Source: Leucogyrophana mollusca (Eukaryota; Basidiomycota; Agaricomycetes; Boletales). Taken from it: DNA of 60,024 nucleotides. Positions within the stretch are counted from its first letter, which is position 1. The number at the start of each line of letters is the position of its first letter. The notes under the pieces are model-generated. The model made no database searches. It saw only the letters and a program-made list of their open reading frames with translations, and had not been told where the DNA came from. Below are positions 24,464-35,400 of this stretch, piece after piece. The translations under genes and the position numbers were made by a program. Location: positions 1-60,024 of the forward strand of contig MU266500.1 of the NCBI GenBank assembly GCA_021014945.1, written 5' to 3'.

Positions 24464-25577
24464 GTTCGCTGCTGCTGGGACTGTTAGGGTGCGCATCACC
24501 GCGAGTATTACCTACGAACTATACTTATGGCTTCTGAGGTCGTGGGTGACTTTCCACAAGCACGATTACGTCGAATTGTGGGACCCTCGATGACTACAAT
24601 TGGCCGCACATAGCCGTAGGTGCACAGGACGTTCAACCACCTGATAGCAATGCCTTCGAAGTCACTCGGTTAATGTTAGGTCAGCCTGAGTAGAAACTAA
24701 GGAACACATACCATAGCAAGAAGTCTCTCCCCACCCACTGGGCCCGCGAGCGCGGTTGTGGGTTGTTTGCTCTAGAAAAAGCGCCCGTCTCGGTTACATG
24801 GGCCAAAGTCTGCAGAGGGGGGAAAGACTGCGGGATCTGCCCTTATCGGCGGATTGACCTTTATAGTACAAGCCCTCCTCTGTAAACAGAATTCACAGCG
24901 ATTGTCGTTGAATTATCGCAATCCGGAGTGCCTTTGATGTTTCATCGTAAAGTGAAAGTCATTGTTAGTCAAGTTATACTCCCAACTTCTTTCCCAGGAA
25001 CCCATTCTCTTCCCCACGGCAGGCTACGCCACGCGACGACATGATCGCTGGTACTCGAGGTATCAGTTTCCGCCAGCACACAGCCACGCAACGACGACAC
25101 CAGTAACGGTACAGGTACTCGAGGTATCAGTTCCTGCCAGTGCTGGTGGGCCCGAATGAGTGGCCAATCTCTTAGGTCGACGTCATGCAGTCACACTCGA
25201 TCTCAACTTTCATGCAAAGCAAGAGATTTGCTAGGATTGCCCAATCACATACACCAATGAAACGATACAATTTGAAAGCGCGGAATAAACGAACGCAAGT
25301 CTGGCCTCGAAATGAATAGCTACAAATGAAGAATACAGAGCTGTCGTGAAAGCAGGCTGCGAAAGAACCAGACTCAAAGGTAGCAAGGAAGCACTCGGAA
25401 TCAATTCGGAAAAACGGAATGACAATTCGACTAGTATCATTTCGGATGAGGGAGCGCTGTTGTGCAGAAGGCAGAGTGTTCACCGCCTCTCCGAGGTCTA
25501 AGTGGTCGTGCTATAATAGTTAGTTAGACCTTAAGCTGAAGGTACGAATAAGGCAGACCTCTACTCACCGGACCACA
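24464..25577. other. Intergenic, no gene seen; contains a short imperfect repeat
   Basis: It lies upstream of the vWA gene and downstream of the large secreted-protein gene. The only structure noted is a pair of copies around ggtactcgaggtatcagtt at 25050 and 25114, each preceded by a variant of gccacgcaacgac. This is an imperfect duplication of about 60 bp. Confidence 0.5.
25027..25139. repeat. Imperfect tandem duplication, about 60 bp
   Basis: Two neighbouring units each begin with ccacgc(g/a)acgac and end with tactcgaggtatcagtt followed by (t)cc(g/t)gccag. Spacing between equivalent points is 57-64 bp because of small indels. Confidence 0.6.
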
Positions 25578-28257
25578 TCACAAGGCGAGACCAGGGCGAA
25601 CGATTCGAGAGGACATTGGTACCGAACGTTGCTCGACGACGTTGTCTCCATCATGATTGCCTTCGATCCCCCAGGTCTCATAGTCATCGCTGGTGAAGTG
25701 TTCAGTACCGATGGACCTGCGAGAGTTCTTGGCGCACTGTTGACCGTCGCATGAGGCAATATTGCACAGAGGGACAATAAAGCTACTCACGAAACCGTCC
25801 TTCGGAACGTAAAACTTGTCCGACCAGATGGGCCAGCTCTGCTCCTTCGCCTCCCAAAACACGAGCCTGGCGGAAATCAGCTCGTAAACTGAGACGCCCC
25901 CAGATGTTCACTCACTTTCCAGTCAGACCACCATCACTGAGTTACAGATTATATGAGCATCCAGCCTCCATCCCCAAAGAATGTAAAGATGCTTACAAGG
26001 CTACGCCGATGTATGGCTTGATGCAGACAGTTCCAGGATCATTCGAGCCAGTGGACGCCGAGGCCTCGATTCCACCAGACACGTCTAACCAAATCACGTC
26101 AACGAGAAGTATTTAGAGGAATCAAGAGACGACGAACCAGCGCCGATATAAGCCTAATTGTCAACCAAAAGCAAATCAGAGAACTGCTGAAAGTGTAGTG
26201 ACTCGTAGAAAGCTCACCTGAGCATCAATGAGTTTACCGTTGAGAATCGAAATGCCCATCTGGAGGCGCGGGTTCAGGTGGACGGAGAGGTCGCCAGTCA
26301 AGGAGACGCTGTAGTCAATGTCGGGGGTGGCATTGGCGCTGGGACGTGCGACTCCGGAGGCTGGCTTGGGCGGCATGTCGTCCTTTGATTTCCCGAAGGC
26401 AAAGTCCGCCTGCAATATGCTTCGTCAGGACGGCCATATACGAATCGAGTAAAACACGTACAAGGGGGAGATCATATTGGAAAGTCGTCTCAAAGGATCT
26501 TAGAGACGGTCAGCGAAAGTCCCCACCAAACAAAATTACCAACCCTTTGAGCTCCAGTGTCCCCGCGACATAGCCTTGAACGAGAAGGGAGGGCCCAATA
26601 CTGTTCCTATAATTAGTATCCCCTTCTTTATCGTGGACAAAACTAGATCGTACGTGACTAGGGGCTGATAATCGAGACCTGTTAAAAGCGTCAGCTGAAA
26701 CTTCCGCGGAGGGTGAGTTAAAACCAACCGGGGACTCCAACTTTTCCGATGGTCAGTTTGTCTGAATTGTATGCTGCGTGCGCTTCCCCTGAGATTTTGA
26801 TTTTCAATGTGGTCAGAGCATTTGAAGCTAAACAATGTTAGACCTTAATTATTCGGTGAAAAATACTGGGTCCAGCTTACAGAGGTATACGTAGGCCGCC
26901 GTGACCGATGGCGTTGGCTTGATCACCGCTTCCAAGTAGTAGCCATATCGGACGTTGAAATCTGGGCATACATGGGCAACAGCTATGACGGAGCAACAAG
27001 GGGGCACTGACCAGCAGAACCCGTCAAGGTGATGTCGAAGCTAGCCCCTGCAGTGGAGTTGCCAGTGGTATCGCCCAGGGAGATGGAATTGCTAACGGAG
27101 AATTTGGTGGAATCATATTTATCGTATTTCTTGGGGCTGCCATCGTCGGCGGCGTACACCCAACCGACGAGGCCGACGATGAGCGGAATAAATTCTTCCT
27201 TGGGTTGCTCGACGTCACGACGTCTCATTTCGCGTTTCATTTCGCGTTCTTTCAACCAACGTTTCCGTTCCGGAGGGCTCTCTACAATATTGTCCCTGCA
27301 TAACGGTGAGACACAGCATCGATTTCGCGAACACCCACGCTCACCAGTATCCAGGCATGTTAGAGGCGTCCACCTAATTAAAGGAAATGTCAAAATCTGA
27401 CAGGCAAATGCAGCGTGCTAATTCTTACCCGCATGTTGATCTGCCCGTTATCGTCCGGCTGGGGGGAAAAGCTCTTCAGCAAGGAGCACCGCTCAAAATG
27501 ATCGAGGGCTCACAATCGCATCAAAGTCGTAATCCCAGTCAAGCTGATATACGGGTTCCGAAGCAGGCTTGCCCTCGATGTACGCCCTGCGGATGGCTGG
27601 GTGGGAATGCACCTGCAAGCTCTTGATGCGTGCATAAGGGCTTTTCCCACACCCGTAGGGCATCTGCACGATGGTATGCTCGGCCTGGCCGATGAACACA
27701 TGAGAACAGCCGGAAGTCGGGTCATCCATTGCCTTCGAACAATAAGCTAGGACCTGGATATGCGTTGTCGAAAGCTAGACGAACTCAAAGCAATGAAAAT
27801 CATACCGATTGCGGCTCAGCGGTAGAGCCGTTGCAGCCGACGAGTCGCCAGTCCGAATGAGGAGCCACGGAGGACACCGACTGGTTGTTGGGACTGTCAA
27901 TCACCACCAGACCAAAGGGCGAGTTCTCTGGGGTGCCATCAGCAGTGCCGTTGAAGGAGGTAGATCCAATGACGTTTCCGGAGTCGTCCGTGACGGTGGT
28001 TGCGTCGTTGTCAATGGTCACATTACACGACACCGATCCCTCGGGAATTGACGAGTTGTCGAATAGGTATCCATATGGCACCGATACGGTAGAGTCACCA
28101 TCTGCACAATTGCAACTCATTAGGAGCCATAGTGAGACAGCAGAGGCAAGACCTTACCTTCGCAAGTCACTGCCGCATCCTGCGCAGTTACTTGGTGTGA
28201 GAAGAGCGCGATCGCAGAGAGCGAGAGGAGTTGGATAAAGTGCGTGCTGAGATGCAT
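25578..28257 (-). CDS. Large secreted protein of unknown function (basidiomycete family)
   Basis: The start MHLSTHF at 28257 is followed by a hydrophobic signal peptide (LLSLSAIALFS) ending near TAQDAAV. The gene has a dozen or so short introns. A first block contains NSPFGLVVIDSPNNQSVS and GCNGS. A second has SGCSHVFIGQAEHTIVQMPY and DWDYDFDAI. A basic linker follows (KRWLKEREMKREMRRRDVEQ). A beta-rich C-terminal half includes VRYGYYLEAVIKPTPSVTAA, ISGEAHAAYNSD, DVSGGIEA and VCIKPYIGVAL. The last exons read LVFWEAKEQSWPIW and CAKNSRRSIG, with the stop at 25578. This resembles widespread agaricomycete secreted proteins with uncharacterised DUF domains (possibly DUF7029/DUF7223; not verified). 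Length is about 750-800 residues. A decayed, inverted second copy lies at 48.8-50.8 kb. Confidence 0.68.
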
Positions 28258-30207
28258 ATCGCCCTTGGGGAGGATACCAAATGGCCATCCTCCCAGCATT
28301 TATACCGCTCCAGTTGCGCTAGAAGTGGTCTTCATTATGGTTAGGTGAAAGAAATGTCCACGAATAAAATGATGCACGTCAAGGGGTTAGTCATTTGCAT
28401 TCTTTCTTTCGTCAAATGTTAAAGCACTAGAAGGATTGGCGGATCTCACTTGCAAATCAGGCGTAGTCGGGAGGCGTTGAATGAGAAGCTAGTCAGCTTT
28501 TCAAGGGATGAGTTCAAGGCAAACTCCGGCCCTGCGGCGATCATACAATGTAATACTTGCACGGTTTGTGTAAATCGCGTCGGTTCCATTGACATACCAG
28601 CGGCCAACGACACTGACGGGGTCTGCACACTAATGAGTCTCTGTAAATATGTTCAGCATCTGAATAGGGGTACCGACCAGCGAATGAGAATATCACAATA
28701 AACGGACCCGGGAAGTCTTGGTGCTTATTCGGATGGTGTTGTCGCGCGATCGATCAGGTGCCGACAGCTGGAAGGGCCCTCTGAAAGGAGGGGAAATTCG
28801 TACTGGGCAGGGTAAGAACTTTTTCGCACTTGTCTTGCAGGGAAAACGACGTCTTGGCTCGCTCTAGAGTCTGGCCTTCCGAGCCAAGTGTCAGAATGCG
28901 GCGTTTTCTGATACAAGTTATCGTCTAGTCCATTTGAAACCGTTCGGGTCGAAACAATACTCGCTGGTATATCGAACGGACTTAGGGTCCTCGGAGGTTT
29001 ATGGTCTCTCGGTGCCGCTATTACGACGCACGGATTAAATTAATAGAATGAATATATTCGACATCGGGGAAGATACCTTCCGGACTACCGCTTCATCAAC
29101 GAAGGCCAGGCCTGATATTCGAAGTCAGATTGATTCGAATGATCTCAGCCCATCGGTTGCTCGATATCGGTGTCTGCACATCAGCATCCCTCAATATATC
29201 CAGTCAAATCGAGGAGTCATCCCCGCGCATTTTGAAGCCACGAATTGGACAGAGTCAGGGCGTATTTCGGGCACGGGTTGATTGAAAGACTTGGACAAGT
29301 TGGGCCAATCTGGTCGGTGGACACTGTCAGAGGGCGAATGAGCTTTGCAAATTCGCTCCTTCGGTCATATAACCGAGATGATCTGATGGGAAATAGACCT
29401 GAATGTCGTCAGACATTCGACCTGCTGACAATCACAATTGATAGCGGGGGGACATACCTTGTTCTAATCACGCCTTTGAGAAGCATGACGAGAGGTCGTT
29501 CGTAAATTGAAGCAGGATCGACAACTCCTATTCGGACGTTGGTGTGATTATCGACGCTGCTACGCCGGCACCGTCCTTCGAATTTTGCAGTATAGAGAAA
29601 GGAAAGGAAAGGAAAGGAAAGAAGAGGAAAACGAAGTCTGGTCAGCTTCGAGGTTAATTGTAAAAAAGATTTCCTTTCAAGCTATAGTCCACATCATACA
29701 ACATATCACATAAGATCACATACCTGCCAGACCAAAGCGAGAGGATACGATGATGACTGACATAAGTATACGAGACGGCCTTCCATCGAGCATGTCAAGT
29801 CGAGCGGAAGAGATTCGGCTCTGCAAATCACTATCCAGCTCATTGTTTACGCAGGCAAATCGTTGACTCAACAATAATTGACAGTACTAGTACAACGCAA
29901 TACGCTGGATCATGTTCAAAACGTTACTGACGTCAGATTCGCGCGGATTAAGTGCGTCAACAGCATCGTCGCTTGTTGATCGCACGGTGGACCCAATCAC
30001 ACGAGGTTGGCTTTTACTTTCTTTTGCCCTCTATAGGCACCAGAAACTACGAGACAAGTGGAAAGTAAAACTACTAATAATAAAGGAAATGGTTGCGGGA
30101 GGATCGGGAGGATGAACTATGCAGATAATAAAGGCAGAGGGGTCGCGGTGCAACATCGGTGGATGGGGTGTCAATAGACATCAAGAAAGGGACAAGATAG
30201 AAACCTC
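28258..30207. other. Gene-poor stretch upstream of the secreted-protein gene
   Basis: 1.95 kb holds only short frames. It should hold the secreted-protein promoter next to 28,257 and the 14-3-3 3' UTR next to 30,208. A purine-rich pentamer array lies near 29.6 kb. No transposon ends or protein homology were recognised. Confidence 0.45.
29595..29622. repeat. (GGAAA)n microsatellite
   Basis: Four near-perfect ggaaa pentamers run in tandem, followed by an imperfect gaagaggaaa. Confidence 0.8.
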
Positions 30208-31131
30208 CTAATCATCAGCAGTGGTTTCGGAAGGCTCGTCCTTTGACTCTGCAATGGTTAATGCGAAGTCAGCAAGGATGGCAAACTATTTTTATGGGAA
30301 GAACTCACCTGAATCTTGCATGTCCGATGTCCACAGCGTCAAGTTGTCTCGTAGTAGTTGCATGATCAATGTCGAGTCCTTGTAGCTCTCCTCCGAAAGG
30401 GTGTCAAGCTCAGCGATGGCATCATCGAAGGCTTGCTTGGCAAGGTGGCAAGCACGGTCGGGGCTGTTGAGGATCTCGTAATAGAAGACGGAGAAGTTCA
30501 ATGCAAGACCGAGACGGATGGGATGCGTTGGTGGCAGCTCAGTAACAGCAACGTCGGAGGCGGCCTTGTAAGCCTCGAGCGACTTGTCAGCGCTGTCCTT
30601 GCGCTTGTCGCCGGTTGCGAACTCGGCGAGGTAGCGGTGGTAGTCACCCATCCTATTAGATGTGAGCTGACGTGTTCATGCACCGCATTACGCACAGGAA
30701 ATACGTACATCTTGTGGTAGAACACCTTCGACTCGCCCGAAGCTGCGGAAGGAATGAGGTGCTTGTCAAGGACATCGAGGATATCCTCGCAGATCTTGGC
30801 GAGCTCGCTCTCGATCTTCTCTCTGTAGCCCTTGATCATGGCGACCTGGGCTTCGTTGCCCTTCGATTCCTCCTTCTGCTCAATTGAGGAAACGATTCTC
30901 CAAGATGCCCGGCGTGCACCAATGACGTTCTTGTATGCAACAGACAAAAGATTGCGCTCCTCTACGGTGAGTTCTTGGTCGGATGAAGCAACACGCTTCA
31001 TGTTCTCGACCATCTCTGTAGCACTGATTAATCGCGGCACGAGACCAGATTGTCATGATCTTACCCTCATAGCGCTCGGCCTGCTCAGCGAGCTTGGCGA
31101 GGTAGACGGAGTCTTCACGCGATTCGGGCAT
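30208..31131 (-). CDS. 14-3-3 protein
   Basis: This phosphoserine-binding adaptor acts as a dimer in signalling and cell-cycle control. Exons 31065-31131, 30709-31015, 30309-30652 and 30208-30248 join to 252 residues, the usual length. It starts [20 protein letters not shown] and has the signature [20 protein letters not shown]. The phosphopeptide groove residues Lys, Arg, Arg and Tyr are in place ([25 protein letters not shown]). The helix with [17 protein letters not shown] is followed by the ending [20 protein letters not shown]. The acidic tail is typical of fungal members such as S. pombe Rad24. No change in key residues was seen. Confidence 0.97.
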
Positions 31132-32434
31132 CTGGTATAATACCCGCGGTTAGCAACGAGTTCGCTGTCACTAGGGTGCGCGATGACGCGTCAGAAACGC
31201 GTCGTCTGCCACTTACTGTTGATTGAGGTGAAGGTGATGTAGTGAGCTGAATGATGCGTTAGATGGTGAGCTCGACGTCTTTGTCGCGGCGGAGAACTGG
31301 GAGCACGTACGGGAGAATGTCAAGGGCTGGGGAAGGGCGAAGATGATGGTTGTTGATTGAAGAGGAGCGAAAGAGAAATAATCTGAAAATTAAATTGAGA
31401 GCTGGGCAGAGGGTTGGGCATAGGGCAGGGTAAAGGGTATCACCTTTTGGGGAAGCAGTTCCCACGCCACCATAGCCCATTCATCTTGTCTTGGCTTCGA
31501 ATCTGTGGCAAGCTTTTGTCTGAGACTCTCAAGTTGCACGTTCCCGTCAGCAGCCATTGTCGTTCGTCACAGCGAGCTCATACAACAGCCTTTTGTGTTT
31601 CATACGTCGTTGTCGTCGTCCGAGCCGTATGGATAATTAACGGTGGCGGCTGCGCCTCCATCAAATGACCTCTCCACAGCCCCACCGGCACTGCCAGCGG
31701 ACAGGCCCCATCGCGGCCATGTACTACACTTCATCAGACTTGGGGCGATGCTCAGATTCTTCGCATGCGGTTACGTATCCTGCCCGGTGACGCCTGTTTC
31801 CCACTCGCAGAGAATAGCTCTATGCGCACTATGGTACTGGTTATGCTACTAGTATCCAAGTTTAACCACAAGCGACCAAATTACCATCGTTGCCTACCAC
31901 CGGCGCTCCAATTGCTATGACATTAATTGTCGCCTTACAAGTACGCTTTTATATTGATCCAGCCTATCGTGAGTAGGGGGTGCACATCCAAGTTTTGTGT
32001 CTTTCAATGGGGCCCATCAAGGCTTGCTATTGTGCGCTGCCTCGTGCATGTCTTTGTTCCGGGCAGAAGATCAGCCTGTTGAGATTCAGTCGAGTACGCA
32101 TTTGGCTGCTCCTGTACCGCAGCGATAATAATAAACCTGCTTGTTATATTCCAGGGTACAGGACTTTGCCGCTTGCCCTCGCCATGTAGCACTCCAAAGA
32201 GGCTGCGCACCAGCGCTTCACGAGCCAAAAGCGTTGGGGGTGGGCGAATCCAGCTTCCAACAAGCCTCCAAGGTCCATTTAATCTCCATTGCTCTGTGAG
32301 CGTGAGGGCCGATCCATTTTAGGACCATGGTACACTGCTTGGTATTTTATCTCGCCAGAACGCGGCATGCAGATAGTATCCAGCCTGTCCTTTGACGGTG
32401 GCTTGACCTCTTCGCTCTGAATTCCCAAGAGGGA
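31132..32434. other. Intergenic, no gene seen
   Basis: The divergent region between the 14-3-3 gene and the NLR. The 14-3-3 promoter and 5' UTR occupy the left part; a 5'-UTR intron is possible near 31.2-31.5 kb. Short frames only. Confidence 0.45.
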
Positions 32435-35400
32435 ATGGATGTTGCACCCTTGCGGCCGGTATCTCGCGATGTACCATTACGGACCACGCATATACCCACA
32501 GACCAGGAATTGTCCACCTGCGTAATTAAAGGTGTGTATCAATCATATCCATGTCATCAGCAGGGAAACACATCCGCCGATCACTTCATCTCAGACATCA
32601 AGGCTCTAGGCCTCCCAAAAAGTCGCTGGTCTGGACAGACGGGGAAGTTCTACCTGACTATTAACATTGACGGAAGGACACAGCGCACTAGGGTTGCACT
32701 TCGAGGGACGGCTACCTTGTCGGAACAACTGCTGTTGTACGCCTGACCTCGTTTTTCTACTTGCCGCGAACTTAAATTTGATCAGACGCGTTTGCGCATC
32801 GTCCATCTTGGAAATCCAGGTCTATGTTCAACGTCACGTCGGGCGTGATTTCTTTATTGGGGAGGTGAAAGCACAGCTGGAAGACTTGTTGGCAGGAGAA
32901 GAGACGCGAGGTACAGTTTCATTTTTCTTCCTCTTACTTGCCCCCATTTTACATGCGTGTGCAGTGGTGACTCGACCTCTTCGTAACCTGGGCCCAGACA
33001 TAATAGAAGACTCGCAGCCTCTCCTGCAGTTCATGTTGTCCCTCATGACGATTTCTCCGATGACCGAGTCACAAATGCGCCGTGCACTCGATCAAAGCAC
33101 GATGTCGTTGTCCACAAGCTTGCGATCTGATGCCTCGGAGGACATGCCAATGCCGGGCTTTGGGAACGCTGTCGTTGGGCTGGGTTCGAGTGTCTGGATG
33201 ATCCTTCTTGGAAAGGTCAAACTCTTTATAGATCTTGTCGACAAGGTTTCGGAGGTCAGTCCTTCGCATCTATTTTTGAGTCATCTGGGAACCCTTGTCT
33301 GCAGGTTCATCCTTATGCTAAGATGGCTTGGATCGTCCTTTCTGCCGCGCACCAGGTGCGTGACTCGTCTCGAAGCTTCTCATATGAGCATGAAAGAGAG
33401 GCCTCGATGTGCAGGTCATCCTCGCTCAAGAAAATCGCGATCAAGGTGTCGTCAGGCTCGTAGAAATCATGAATAATGCGTATTCTTTCGTTCGTGAGGC
33501 AGATCCTCTGAAGAAAATCGACTCGCATAACCAGTACATTTGTGTGCTCTCACAACAAACCATCGAATGTGCGTACTTTATTCGGGATTATGCGAAAAAT
33601 AAGAGCTTCTGTCAGTGATTCTTCTTCGCCATATACTGTAACTTGACGTACTTGTGCATCCCTAGGGATGCGAACCGCAATGCACATTTTGTCAGACGTT
33701 GACAGCAAGATTCAACAATATATGGACAAGTTTTTGTATCTTATTTCAGGTATCCAGGGTCTTGCTGTCGTTCGGACGGAAATAACAGTTCTACGCGCTC
33801 TGGATGATGTCAAAGAGATCGGTGCGCATGTGTGCTTGTTGCACCTTCAAACTTTTAATTTGACATCTCCTGAAATGTAGCCGCCGAGGTGGACCTGAAC
33901 GACATGCCCTACGCCGAAGGGGCTCGATACGATCCGGAGAAAGAGTGCCTGCCGGGCACCCGCGAGCAGATCATCGAGGAGATATGCGACTGGATCAATG
34001 GCGACGGGGATAATCGGCTGTATCTTCTGACTGGTGTTGCTGGGTGTGGGAAGTCTGCAATTGCCCATACCGTGGCTCAGAGGTTCGACAAACTCGGGCG
34101 ACTCGGGTCGTCGTTCTGCTTCGATCGATCCCGTCAGTCGGCGCGACGCCCCGACAATCTTTTTAGCACGATCGCGCGTGATCTTGCAGATCTCAGTCCG
34201 CAACACAAGCGATCCCTGTGGTACATCGTGAAAGACAAGAGGTCCCTCCGCACCACCAGTTCCATTCGGGAACAATTCGAAAAATTCATTTTGGCTCCAG
34301 CCATGAGCCTCGCAAGTGTTGGGCCGGTCCTCATTATGATAGACGCCTTGGACGAAAGCGGTGATGAGGCTTGTCGAGCCACTCTTCTAGACGTCCTTGC
34401 CCACAACGCATCCGCGCTCCCGCCTCACTTCCGTATTCTCATCACTGCGCGGCAAGAGAAAGACATTAACGACGCCTTCAGGGTTGCCAAGCACGTGTTC
34501 TGCAAGTCGATGGACTCTCTGGACAGAGCGTCTACAGCGAACGACATTCGCAAATTCATCGTGGCTCAGTTGGCCGGAGTACCCGTTCTTGACCGGCGTT
34601 GGCCGGGGCTAGGGTGGTGCCAGCGCTTGGTAGATAAGTCTGAAGGCCTGTTTCAGTGGGCTTTCACTGCTTGCCAGTTCGTGAAAGGGAAGGGGAAGCA
34701 TGGCCGAGATCCTTGCGAGCAATTACAAATCATCTTATCTTCAGCGCCTCTGAGCGGTTCCCTAGGTCCCTTGGATCAATTGTATCACGATATACTAGCT
34801 CAGCTCTTCGACGTCGGTGACGATGGTTTACGAAACAGGTTTAGGTCTGTCATGGGAACCCTTTTGGCATCGATGGAGCCGCTCTCCATATCTACGCTGC
34901 GTTCGTTGCACCAAGAAAACGAGCACTCGCAGGACGTGGAATTGATTCTTCGGCCTATGGGGTCATTGCTGACAGGCGTATCGCACGAGTCAATCCCAGT
35001 CCACGCACTTCACAGTTCTTTTCGCGACTTCCTCACAGACCCTCGGAGTGGCCCATTTTTTGTGGCTGTCACTCACCACCACCGCCATTTGGCACTTGCA
35101 TGTTTGCGATTGATGAAGGCCAATCTTCGCTTCAATATCTGCGATCTCGAAACATCGCATGTGCCTAACCGCGATATTCCCGGCTTGCCTGCGCGAGTCC
35201 AGACCGCCATCTCTGCACCATTGGCATATTCTTGTCGTTTTTGGCCAGACCATGTTCTTCTCTCCGCAGTCGAGGTCGAACTTCTAAACGAGGTTTGTGA
35301 CTTCTTTCGCGACCGCCTCCTTTTCTGGTTGGAGGCTCTGTCGCTAATGGGACATATCGACGGCACTGCAACTAGAATCATGTCACTGAGTGAGTGGACC

